Of a stretch of DNA of 64,000 bases, positions 44,666 through 55,000 are shown piece by piece. Numbering within the stretch: position 1 is the stretch's first letter; the number at the start of each line of letters is the position of its first letter. The stretch is from Hypholoma sublateritium FD-334 SS-4. Lineage: Eukaryota > Basidiomycota > Agaricomycetes > Agaricales > Strophariaceae. The DNA lies in contig KN817633.1 of the NCBI GenBank assembly GCA_000827495.1, positions 60,349-124,348 on the forward strand, written 5' to 3'. Both the position numbers and the translations under genes were made by a program. The notes beneath the pieces were generated by a model, which was not told where the DNA came from, searched no databases, and worked only from the letters and a program-made list of their open reading frames with translations.

Positions 44666-46622
44666 CTAGATGGGCACCAGCCCCACCGCAGCGACAAGCA
44701 TAAGCCCGGCCGCAAGGGAAACGGCAACCTTGATGGTTGGAAGGCGGCGCTCGGCGCTGCTCTTCTTCGGGCTGGGGGTGTCAGCATTCAGTTGGCCTGT
44801 CACCACGGGGGGTGCCCCGGTCTGCGACGCCCCGGTCGTAGCTGAAGTGGTAACATTCGTCCCGTTCTTGAACTGGGACTTGTCGGTCGCGGCGACGTCT
44901 GGGGTTTCATAACAGATTCGTTTTAGCACAACGCGACATGGGTGATATAGACCTACATTGTGCGAAGTTTTGCATGGTGTAGCCTTCTTCGACGTAGGGT
45001 TGGGTGAGGTTCGTACCTGTGGCAACCGGGACAATGTACTGCGGAAAGTAAATCAACGATGAGCGAGAACATTGCACGAGGTGTAACAACTCACTTTGAA
45101 CACCTCTTTGAGTTTGGGATAGTACTTCATTGCCTCTCCCATCGTGAACTCGTTCAATTCGTGTGCCAAAATCATTGTACCAATCTATCTCAGAGAAAAT
45201 CTTCAGTAAGCAGCAACTCAGATAAGCTTTTCAAGACTCACGTTGTCGAACTTGCCCTGCTTCGCATCGCTGATCATGGTATCGTACTCTTTATCCACCC
45301 GATCAGCTGTGAAGCCAGCCGTCGTGCCGACCTGCCAGTCTTGTGAATCGTATTCCCACAGAACGGTACGCAGACCCAGGCCGGCAGCAATGGCGCGAAT
45401 GCGGTCGTCGACATCGCCGAAGGGAGGCTGGTTACCCAGAGGTTATTAGTAGACCATGTAGTAGGACAAGCGACCTACCCTCCAGCATGTGGGCGTCACT
45501 CCAGCAGTTAACTTGACGGCTTGCAACTAAGAATCATAAGTAAGCGTTGCAGGACTTGGGTTATATTCAGAGGCATTTACAGCTGCAACGTTAGATATTT
45601 AGAAGTCTTTCGAAAGTGGTAGAGCTGGTATTACGCACTATAATAAAGCTCTGCAAACGCATCTGCACTTTCGAATGCCGTCACTGCCAAAAAGAAATGT
45701 GAGCCGCAGTTAACATTAAAATAATGGTTGGCAATACTGACTGTATTGGTGCGACCAGCCATCTTTCGGATTGTTAGCCTCACCCATACGTTTGACTAGA
45801 CTGACGAGCAGACTCACGGACGCAGACCTCGTGTCCTTAAACTCTGTCGTCAGCACAGGCACAGAAAACAAGCTCACAAAATGAATTTACCATCGGTAAC
45901 TGCCCTCGCAGTTTCAAGCGGCCAGGTAAGGACATTGCTGCCAATGAAGAACATCGCTACAGTCGTCAAATACAATTAGATGCACATCCATTTCGATAGT
46001 ATTGGCAAGGCACTTGCTTGCTTTCTGGTTTTGCGATTTGAGATAGTCGTAGAACGCGTTGTGAGAGCAGTTCGGGCCGTCGTCGAAGGCGTACCCCAGT
46101 GTGCGCGGCGGGTTCATGATCGACACGTCTGGGGCGATTCCTCCCGTCTTCGGGTTGGTACACTTCGTGTTCGTCCACCAGCAGTCCGGGTCTTCCGAAG
46201 AGTAATTCATTGCGGAGAAGTCACCAAGGACTGTTCCCTGTGCACGATATTATAAGCAAATTTATAGACAAGGCGGACGTCGGTACGTGCCTTGGGTGCG
46301 ATGTCAGGTACGTTGGGCTGAATCGCGGCCCACTTCGCCTCCGCGTTGATGTCGCCCGGGATGATCGTCGCCGTCTCCCATATGGACGGGAACGACGCGA
46401 CGGTGTTGGCGACCGCGGCGTTGTAATACGGCTCACACTCCTTCCCGGGGCCTGGTGGCTGACGGTCAGTGTCTGTCTAAGTGAGATAATATCTTATGTA
46501 CCATTCAACGGGGCTCCTTCAACCACCGCAGACTCGGGCATGGGGTCGGGTAGCACGTCCTGTGCGGCAGCGCGCGAGACGGTGGCGGCGACCACGCCCA
46601 ACGCCAATAATTGGCTAAGCAT
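44666..46622 (-). CDS. Chitin deacetylase (CE4 polysaccharide deacetylase), GPI-anchor type
   Basis: Seen: signal peptide (MLSQLLALGVVAATVSRAAA), then DCWWTNTKCTNPKTGGIAPD, LGYAFDDGPNCSHNAFYDYL (FDDGP, metal-binding Asp), MFFIGSNVLTWPLETARAVTDG, GHEVCVHGWSHQYMTAFESA (HxWSH metal-binding histidines), CWRPPFGDVDDRIRAIA, and LAHELNEFTM with the motif-5 His. The C-terminus is Ser/Thr-rich and ends in a hydrophobic tail (VAVSLAAGLMLVAAVGLVPI), as expected for a GPI anchor. Known: CE4 enzymes remove acetyl groups from chitin to give chitosan in the wall. An 18-nt microexon (45818-45835) carries HEVCV, flanked by 55-nt introns. All CE4 motifs are present, so the enzyme is probably active. Confidence 0.93.
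45818..45835 (-). other. 18-nt microexon of the chitin deacetylase
   Basis: Reading GACACGAGGTCTGCGTCC on the minus strand, preceded by AG and followed by GT, with both neighbouring introns 55 nt long. It supplies GHEVCV; with the next exon it makes the HGWSH motif. Skipping it would lose residues just before the first metal-binding His. Confidence 0.8.
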
Positions 46623-47073
46623 AGTAGATGCAGTAGATAATGTGGGTGAGGGATGGGTAGGGTGGGGCGCCTCCGGTCGCTTGGGTGACTAGATTTATGT
46701 TCTGACGCGGGTAGTAGGGGAAGAACGAAATGTAGAAAATATCCCTTTTAGGCGGGAGAAATTAAATTGGAGTATATGAATGTGGTTGGACGTAAAAAGG
46801 AAGGATGAGGTGAGATCGCGAAAAGACTTGCTAAAAGGATTCTGACGGCGCGATCGCGGTGCACTATTTTTAGCTCGCAGTCAAAACTTGTCAGCCTCTG
46901 CAATGTGCATTGCTGACAGTAAAGCCTGTCTACGCTTGGACTGATTAATTGAATATCGGTGAATAGATATGAATTTGGGAAAACGAGAGCTCACACCGGG
47001 ATTGATGTGGATCATTGAACTGATGTTGTGATTCATTTGAATTGCCCGGAGGAAGTTCAATCATCGATATCGG
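46623..47073. other. Intergenic, chitin deacetylase promoter side
   Basis: About 450 bases that hold the upstream region of the chitin deacetylase gene. No gene was seen. Confidence 0.45.
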
Positions 47074-47453
47074 TCAGAGATGCTGCAGGATGACCAAAGT
47101 CTGTAGACTTCTAGAGTCTGCGAATCTGGTATCTCGGACGTAGGCCTCCGACGCGAAAAAGAATGGGGTGTGAAACGCTCGCTCGGCGCACGCGATGGGG
47201 CAACGGGTCACAACGCCGCCACACAACTTCTTAGCAAAGAAGTGTCCTACAAGACCACCCACGCACGCTATGAGCCTCGAATCTACCCAAATGTTAGTAT
47301 ACGTCAATCTGACAGTGTATTGGCACTTACCAGGAAGAAAAGAAACATCTCTGAATTCAAGAGGAACCCAATAGACTTGTTGTCGCATTTCGTACGCAGG
47401 TGATGTTCGAAGGGACTTACTTCGTTTCGAGCAAACTTTTCCCAGTCAGATAT
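47074..47453 (-). CDS. Possible small gene of unknown function (partial model)
   Basis: Seen on the minus strand: an exon-like stretch reading FEYLTGKSLLETK bounded by TTTTTAG and GTAAGT (about 47453-47415), a short exon KDVSFLPG (about 47345) ending at another GTAAGT, and, after GGGTAG, an exon reading SRLIACVGGLVGHFFAKKLC and continuing to a stop at 47074-47076 (end LQTLVILQHL). The three pieces stay in frame when spliced. One membrane-helix-like segment (LIACVGGLVGHFF) is visible. The first coding exon with an ATG could not be found, so the 5' end is missing and the model may be wrong. No family is recognised. The next gene starts divergently at 47869. Confidence 0.35.
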
Positions 47454-47778
47454 TCAAAGCTAAAAAGCTGTCTGAAGGACGGTGCTCAAGGACGTTCATG
47501 ATACAACGGTAAGTAACATGTACATTGTGGACAGAAAGATATTCCACATAACGTTGTCCCAAGGATCACCGACATCTCATTAATCTCTGCGGAATCTGGA
47601 AGTGGCGCTGGCAAAGGGGACAGTCGACTCAGCGAATACACCTGGATTGCGAGACCGAGGTTGCTTGTCAGAGGAAAGGCTGAAAGAAATAGGTGGAGAG
47701 CCTAGTCGAGAGCAAAAGCTTCCAAGCTGTGCTACTCGAGTGTTGAGCGTTGCTTACCGGCAGACGCCGACAAAGGAC

Positions 47779-47799
47779 ACGCGTCTTGCCAAGACGCGT
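47779..47799. promoter_or_regulatory. 21-base palindrome upstream of proteasome beta-4
   Basis: Arms ACGCGTCTTG and CAAGACGCGT flank a single C at 47789, 70 bases before the ATG at 47869. It contains two ACGCGT (MluI-box) hexamers. A role as a binding site for a proteasome-gene or cell-cycle regulator is a guess. Confidence 0.45.
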
Positions 47800-47868
47800 A
47801 ATTCAAACCTCCTCGTCTCTTTCTCAATCGCATAGTACCTCTTTCCTCCCATCCCATAATCAAATTCC

Positions 47869-48569
47869 ATGGAGACCTCATTTGCCATTACCGGGAAGGG
47901 CTACCTCATCATGGCCGCGGACACCACCGCCGCGCGCTCCATCGTCAAGATGAAGGTCGACGAGGACAAAATCAAGGCCCTGAGCCCGCATCTGCTAATG
48001 GCATACTCAGGCGAACCAGGTTCGTTAACTTTCTACCCTTCTACCGCTATAAAGCCAGAAATTTTACCAAACATGTAGGTGATACCGTACAGTTCGCTGA
48101 GTACGTCGAGCGCAACATACGCCTGTATCAGATCCGGAATCTGTATCCCCTGCGCCCCTCGGCTGCCGCGTCGTGGATCCGCAAGGCCATCGCAGACTCG
48201 CTGCGCTCGCGCAAGGCGTACTCGGTGAATCTACTCCTCGGCGGATATGACACCGCGACGTTCGAGCCCCACCTGTACTGGATGGACTACCTCGGCACGA
48301 TGACAGAGGTGCCGTTCGCCGCGCACGGATACGGCGCCTACTTTGCTCTGAGTTTGTTGGATCGGTACGCTGGCTTCTGTTAACTGCTGCTTCCCTTGCT
48401 GATGGGTCTGCCATGGAATAGGTACCACAATCCCGAGGCAGATCTAGAAGAGGGACTAGCAACGCTGAAACGATGCTTAGACGAGGTGGCGAAGCGTCTT
48501 GTAGTCAGCCCCGGGAAGTACAAGGTGAAAGTTGTCGACAAGGATGGTATCCGAGAGATTGAATTGTAA
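47869..48569 (+). CDS. PRE1: Proteasome core subunit beta-4 (Pre1/PSMB2)
   Basis: Seen: [20 protein letters not shown] is followed by [28 protein letters not shown] spliced to [72 protein letters not shown] and [11 protein letters not shown], then a third exon ending [13 protein letters not shown]. Two introns of usual size. The gene is complete and of normal length for a beta-4 subunit (near 200 residues). Known: beta-4 has no N-terminal active Thr and is a structural subunit of the inner ring of the 20S proteasome. The order of LGGYD, YLG and GYG motifs matches the family. No operon-like context applies. Confidence 0.95.
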
Positions 48570-49508
48570 TTTGCCGCCACCCACGCGATGTATACATGAC
48601 TGTAATGGAACTCGTTTTCTTTCCGCTTCTTCTTGATTGTTCAGGACTGTTGACGGGCTATCCTCTCTTTCTGATGCCTAGATGACTGTTGAATCCCCTT
48701 TGACCTCTGCGCTCTGAATTTCTTCAACCCGTAGATCCAGATACATCACATCACATCATTCGATCGCCACCCTTCTGCCGACAATGGACGTCGACAGTGC
48801 CCTCATTTCAATCGACCGCCCAGGCGCCACCCCCTGCGACATTGCAACACCCCGAAAGGCACTCCTTGCCCTGCTATCTGCCCTTTGGGTTGTCCTGTCA
48901 GCCCAAGAGTGCCGTCGAAGCTGCCGCCATCCCCGCCGTCCCAGCTGATGCGCGCCTGCGCCCTATCTTCATGGTTCCCTACCACAAATACTAGCCCTTT
49001 CATCCTCCCGGTTCAAGAACAATACATGTTCCATCGCTCCACCGCGTGTTGCACGGAACCCTGCTTGATGTTTTGGTATCAAATGGTACTGGCGGTGGTA
49101 CTCACAACACGTCGCCGCAGGGAGGCATGAAGGCATATATTGGCATCCCTAAGCACCAAAACTATAACCAACTGACTTACGACTACCTCTCAAAGAATTA
49201 ATTTATTCTCGGCCAACGTATAGTATATATCGCAATACGAATCGTTGGGCATTTGCAATGACTATTCACTGGTCATTTCTATTTTATTTTTTTTGAAAAA
49301 CTATATACACGTCTTATGCCTCAGGTAGTATCTTCTCAAGGCATCTGCACACATTGCGAAAAGATAGCTGGTCTGCGTTATTCCGAGGCAGTAGTTGGGC
49401 AGTAGGCGCGCAAGCCGGCGGCGCGAAGCCAAAAGTTCTTACGTAAGCCACTTACCGTCCAATTTTTCGAACACTCCGGTCGCTGTCGACCATCGTTTAC
49501 TTGGGGGG
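48570..49508. other. Intergenic, proteasome gene to mitochondrial EF-G
   Basis: About 0.9 kb. A frame at 48784-48990 is open but short and has no recognisable product; it is not called. The rest is 3' flank and MEF1 promoter sequence. Confidence 0.45.
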
Positions 49509-52306
49509 ATGATGAATATCTTACCGCGGGCATGGGCGCCAGCCTGTGCGACGCGCTCTCTACCACTATCTTCCTGGCTAAGAAGCCCCGCCTGCGGCCG
49601 TCGCACAGCGGCCACGGCAGCAGCAGTCAAGCCAGCGCCCGCCGCGACGCCGGAACCGACGCCCCAGGCGCAGTACTCCCTGACGGCGAGCGACAACGAG
49701 CGGCTCAGGCACCAGCGCAACATCGGTGTCTCGGCACACATCGACTCGGGCAAGACGACGCTGACGGAGCGTGTACTATACTATACCGGACGTATTCGGG
49801 AGATCCATGAAGTGCGCGGGCGTGACTCGGTTGGGGCGAAGATGGACAGTATGGACCTGGAGCGGGAGAAGGGAATCACTATCCAGAGTGCGGCTACTTT
49901 CTGTGACTGGGAAGCTACAGATTTGGGCAAGGGAACCAAGACGAAATATGCCATCAATATCATCGATACCCCAGGTGCGCAATGTCAATATAAATCCCAT
50001 TGAACCTTTTTAACACCCATAAAGGACATGTGGACTTTACCATTGAGGTGGAACGCGCTCTGCGCGTATTGGACGGTGCCATTCTTGTGCTTTGCGCGGT
50101 GGCAGGTGTGCAGAGCCAGACTACGACGGTGGACAGGCAAATGCGGCGGTACAACGTTCCCCGGATATCTTTCATCAATAAAATGGATCGGTGAGTAGCA
50201 ATATATGCGTGCCCATTCTTTTTTGACACGTCCATATAGCCCTGGAGCAAACCCCTGGAGAATTGTCCAGCAAATCCGTTCAAAACTCCGTATCCCGGCT
50301 GCGGCAGTGCATGTGCCCATCGGTGTAGAGGACCAATTCAAAGGTGTCGTCGATCTTGTCCATTGGAAGGCCGTGTACAACGAGGGTGTCAAAGGGTGTG
50401 TATAGGCAGTCGTTTCTCCAGAACCTTTCTCACCCTCAATTAGCATCGACGTCGTGGTATCGGACGAAATCCCGGAATCGCTCCTTGAGCTTGCACAGGC
50501 TAAACGGAGGGAGCTTGTCGAGCAACTGGCGGAAGTTGACGAGCAAATTGGCGAGACCATCTTGATGGACGAGCAGCCGACCAACCTCGAAATTGCGGAT
50601 GCCATCCGGCGCGCGACAGTTGACCTCAAGTTTTCGCCCGTCTTCATGGGCTCCGCGATCAAGAACACCGGTGTGCAGGCCCTGCTTGACGGCGTCTGCA
50701 ACTATTTGCCCAACCCTGCTGAACGAGAGGTCCTTGCACACGACATGAACCAGAGCGGTGCCCCGCAGGTCTCCTTGACACCTGCAGCCGACGCCCCGCT
50801 CGTTGGATTGGCGTTCAAGCTCGAAGAGGGCCGCTTTGGACAGTTGACTTATATGCGCGTCTATCAGGGTAGTCTCAAGAAGGCTATGCAGATTTTCAAC
50901 GCGCGCACTGGAAAGAAGGTCAAGGTTCCCCGTTTGGTGCGCATGCACAGTAACGAGATGGAGGTAGGTTCGCATTGGTGCAATGGCGAGAATTGGGCTG
51001 ATATCTCTTTTGTAGGATGTTGAATCGATCGGTCCTGGTGAAATTTGCGCGATGTTTGGTGTCGAGTGCTCATCTGGGGACACTTTCACTGATGGATCAA
51101 CGAACTTCTCCATGGTGCGATTTTGTATATCGTTTACGCTTCTCAGTTCGTTTTCTCATACTTTCCAGACCTCCATGTTTGTTCCCGACCCAGTTATCTC
51201 ACTTTCGCTCAAACCGAAAGGCCTTGAAACCCCCAATTTCTCACGTGCGCTCAATCGCTTCCAGAAGGAGGACCCTACTTTCAAAGTTCACATTGACCAC
51301 GAAAGCAAGGAGGTGAGTACCCACTACAAGCGTTATACGCTCAAGTTACTTACGCGGCCTCCTGCAGACCATTATCTCTGGAATGGGAGAACTTCATCTC
51401 GAAATCTACGTCGAACGTATGAGGCGCGAGTACAATGTCGACTGTATCACTGGAAAGCCGCAAGTCGCCTTCCGCGAGACCGTTTCGGAAGTAGCCAATT
51501 TCAGCTATGTCCACAAGAAGCAGACCGGCGGCGCGGGCCAGTACGCCAAGGTCATTGGCTTGATCGAGCCCATGGAAATGGATCCCGAAACGAACAAGGA
51601 TGTCGCCTTCGAATCAGTCATCATGGGTGGCACGATTCCCACAAACTTTATCCCTGCCGTCGAGAAGGTAAATTTGGATGCGGTCTATTCTGTCTGACCT
51701 CATTCTGAATGATGCATTGTCTCTGCAGGGCTTCTACGAAGCGTTGGAGAAGGGATCATTATCAGGAAACCCTATCACTGGCTGTCGCTTCGTCCTGAAA
51801 GATGGCGGATTCCACGCTGTCGATTCCTCTGAACTGGCGTTCCGACTTGCGGCCATCGGTGCCTTCCGTGAGGCGTTCAAGCTGGCCGGGCCGAAGATCC
51901 TGGAACCCATCATGACTGTTGAAGTCGTTGCTCCTGTCGAATTCCAGAGTGGGTGTTTTGTGTGTCTTTCGTGTTTCATGCGCTGATGCGCCGCATAATT
52001 TGCAGGCGCCGTCATTGGTGGACTAAACACTAGACGAGGCACTATCATCGATAGCGAAGTCCGGGACGACGAATTCACGGCTATCGCTGAAGTCGCGCTC
52101 AATGACATGTTTGGCTATTCGAATCAACTCCGCGGCTCCACGCAAGGAAAGGGCGAGTTCAGCATGGAATACAAGGTATTTGATCATCACTTACTTCTGA
52201 GTGTATGCTGACCTGCCTTCGACAGTGCCACTTGGCGGTCCTTCCCAACATACAGAAGGAACTCGAAGATGAATACCGCAAGACGATGCCAGGTGCCAAA
52301 AAGTAG
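49509..52306 (+). CDS. MEF1: Mitochondrial translation elongation factor G (Mef1)
   Basis: Seen: N-terminal Arg/Ala/Pro-rich presequence ([20 protein letters not shown]) typical of a mitochondrial targeting signal, then the GTPase: [20 protein letters not shown] (G1), [28 protein letters not shown] (G3), FINKMDR (G4). Then domain II and later blocks: [62 protein letters not shown] and PVEF, ending RKTMPGAKK. Around eight introns, all short. Known: catalyses GTP-dependent translocation on the mitochondrial ribosome. Two ATGs lie in tandem (49509, 49512); the longer upstream frame from 49395 lacks a transit-like start, so 49509 is chosen. The gene appears complete. Confidence 0.94.
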
Positions 52307-52852
52307 ACGAAGTACTAGATTATCAATCGTAGAACATATACATAATGCTCCCCTCTACCTATTTATACGCTGCGACGATCTATCGCGTCCTCCGTCTCCT
52401 CTCTGTACCTAGCTAATGACATCCGGATTCACACTCGCGTCTGATCTCCATATGCAGGATGGCCCCGGTGGGTAGTGCATGCCTAATAGGACATTAATTC
52501 GGTGCGTGTTTCAACCACTTCAACCGGTTGCATCAGGGTATTAATGGCGTGCAGTGGAAATGATGTAGTTCTCGGATGTCATGTTTTGATATCCTGGACC
52601 TGGATCATACATGTCACGGTCATCAACGCTTTGGTTTTATGACATTGGAGATACCTCTTCCCCTGTCCTGAGGTGCTTGATTGCCTAACCGTTTCGTTGC
52701 TTGGCGTTTCGCATATCTGTGGAGTGAGTATCTTCAGCTTTGACGAAAAAATCGAGACCGTTGCCGGACGCTTCGATTCTCACCTCGCGACCCGTAATTA
52801 CATTTTTCCTGGCTATATCTCGGTAATAACCTGCACTGAGCCATAGTCTAGG
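52307..52852. other. Intergenic, MEF1 to F-box-like gene
   Basis: About 550 bases of 3' flank and promoter; nothing else was seen. Confidence 0.45.
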
Positions 52853-54234
52853 ATGCCTATCCCCCTCGTTCTCGACGTTTACGACAAGATAGCGCAGACG
52901 CTCCGGCATCTATCCGAGCACAGCACCCTCCTCGCCCTTGCCTCGACATGCCACGCGATGCACACGACCTGCCTGAAGGAGCTCTATCACAGCATCAGCC
53001 TCCTCCCGCGAGCGTGTGATGTGCCGGGGACGAGGGGGTACAGTAGCGACGACGACATTCCCGCGCGGTACCTGCAACTCCGCTTGCGCGACGCCGAGCG
53101 ACTCATCGCGCACGCGCCGCACATCGCCGCGTTGGTGCGCGCGCTCAACGTGCAGTGCCACGCATCGAACTTCGACGACGCGGGCCTGCTGCTTCTACTT
53201 GCCAAATTCGACGCGCTGCAGGCTATTTCGCTGTCGACGTTCTATGTGCCGAGCGCGGAGATTATATGGGGCACGGCGCCAAGCGTGAAGCCAGTGCGCT
53301 GCTTCGCGCAGAAGTGGACGGATCTGCCCGCGCCACTGGCGGAAGCGCTTTGTGGCATTCTGCGGAGGCCGAGGGTCAGCACGGTGGAGATGCAGTTTTT
53401 TCAGGATATACCGTTCGACCTATTCCGCGCCTGCGGGCGGCTCACGACGCTGCGACTGCTGTACTGCGGCGTCGCAGATGCAGATGCATCGAAGGATGCC
53501 GATGATGCACGCGTGGTCAGCGTTCGAGCACTAGAGTTCGGACTGGGGCCAAAGTCCATCGCACCGCTACTATACTCCAGGAACGCGAACGGGACGCCCC
53601 TTCTCGACACATCCGCGCTCGTGTCGCTAGCGGTGCACCTCGACTCGGAGCGCGAAGAGCTGATCGAATTTTTATACAACCTACGCGGGATCAGACATCT
53701 TTTCATCGACTCGCGAGGTCAGCATATTCTGCCCCCTCGTCACTATGCGTGGAACTTTGCTAATTTGTGCGGCGCTATTTTTTGCTCACAGAGCTCTCGT
53801 ACGCGAGCGTGCCTGTGTTGCTCAGCCATGTCCCTCCCGCCGTGCTGCAGAACCTCGAGTCGCTGCGCCTGCACCTCACATGGCGCACACCAACAGTGGA
53901 GCCTGCGTACGCCGTGTGCCCGACGGACATCTGCGCCACGCTGTCCGGGCACGCCGTACTCTCGTACCTCGAGCTGTCGATTACTGTGCAGACCGCGGCA
54001 CACTGCGGCACACTGCTAGCGGACATGTCGCGCCTCGACGCGCTGCTCGCAGATCGGGTGCGGTTTGTGGCTCTGCGCCGCGTGGCGGTGTGCGTGTACT
54101 TCGACTTGCACAAGGCGGCAATGCGCGGGGGCTCTGCGGTGGACCGCGGGCGGTGGCTCGCGCTGAGGGACACGCACTTTCCGCGGCTGCTGGCTCGACC
54201 ACTGCTGGATTTGGAGGTGGTCGTCAGAGTGTAG
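52853..54234 (+). CDS. F-box-like protein
   Basis: Seen: start at 52853 (MPIPLVLDVYDKIAQTLRHL), then STLLALASTCHAMHTTCLKE and LYHSISLLPRACD, with the L..L..TC.. pattern of a mushroom F-box-like opening. Then RYLQLRLRDAERLIAHAPHI, ALVRALNVQCHASNFDDAG and repeating leucine-rich stretches. One intron (about 53720-53791) joins FIDSR to ELSYASVPVLLSHVPPAVLQ. Ends LLDLEVVVRV at 54234. Unlike the rest of the window, the third-codon positions are strongly GC-rich. It is a distant relative of the protein at 42257-43590. Known: the family is large in agaricomycetes and most substrates are unknown. No link to neighbouring genes is visible. Confidence 0.72.
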
Positions 54235-55000
54235 AGATGGTTATGATTTATTATTGTACTGGGCTTGATTAATCTAGATTATTTAAACAAGAGTTTGTGC
54301 TCAAATAAGTTTACTAGTATCATAAGTGAAATATACAAAGCACTTGTCCATAACTGACGCATTTGGGAATTGTTCCCTGTTATGGAAGGCCAACATACCG
54401 ACTAGATATGTACGAGACAGGTTCATGCTGTCCAACTTTGTATCACCTACTAATTATTGTATAATTTTAGTATTTCTATCGCACTCCTTGCGCACTCCAC
54501 GACGACTAATATTTGAGAAGACTACTTATTCGGGGTACGTACTGGAACTGTATTTATGGTTAGTTGACGTGTCATGCTAATGGGCGACATTAATCTCACC
54601 TGCATCAAACAGACGACTGAGATTGTCCACATCGGACTACTACTTAAGTAAAGCAATTGCTTGGCAATTGCGAGGGATCCGCTAGCAGCCATATTCGGCC
54701 CGCCCGGGGTGCCGCGGAGTTTATAATTAAGCGCCCGCGCGCAATGAAAGGAACACGCGCATGCGGCATGTACTGCGCATAATCATCCACTGGCAAGTAG
54801 CGTGGCTCGACCTTCTGCAAAGCCTTTCCCCACCGCACACGAAAGCCTTGACACTGGGAAAGAGGACTCGAAGGGTGTTAAACAGCCCACTGTAGGAGAG
54901 ACAGCAGGTCGTGTGGTACGTGAGTCGTTACTTCCGCTGTTGCCTGGTTCATGTCCATCTATCCAACTCTGCTAACCAGACTGCATAGACTTCTGGAGCT
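54235..55000. other. Intergenic, with exon-like copy upstream of the PARP-like gene
   Basis: Includes 54844-54988, an exon-plus-intron copy described separately. Upstream of it no start codon in the same frame was found, so this may be a 5' exon of the next gene or a relic. The rest is unremarkable. Confidence 0.5.
54844..54988 (+). repeat. Upstream copy of a PARP-like gene exon and intron
   Basis: 54844-54915 reads SLDTGKEDSKGVKQPTVGET with a further AGRVV, closely matching 55069-55135 (SLDTNEDSDVVEQPSVAESA). The intron that follows (54916-54988, 73 nt) also resembles the next copy's intron (55136-55205, 70 nt), including GCATAG at the 3' end. Both exons are phase 0 and join in frame to the ATG-containing exon. 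Confidence 0.75.

Noticed and set aside
45763..45890. Apparent loss of the first metal-binding His in the chitin deacetylase (DGWSH instead of HxWSH)
   Set aside because: Resolved by the 18-nt microexon at 45818-45835, which restores the canonical motif.
48784..48994. Small open frames between proteasome beta-4 and MEF1
   Set aside because: The longest frame lacks an ATG, the ATG frame is short, and neither resembles a known protein.
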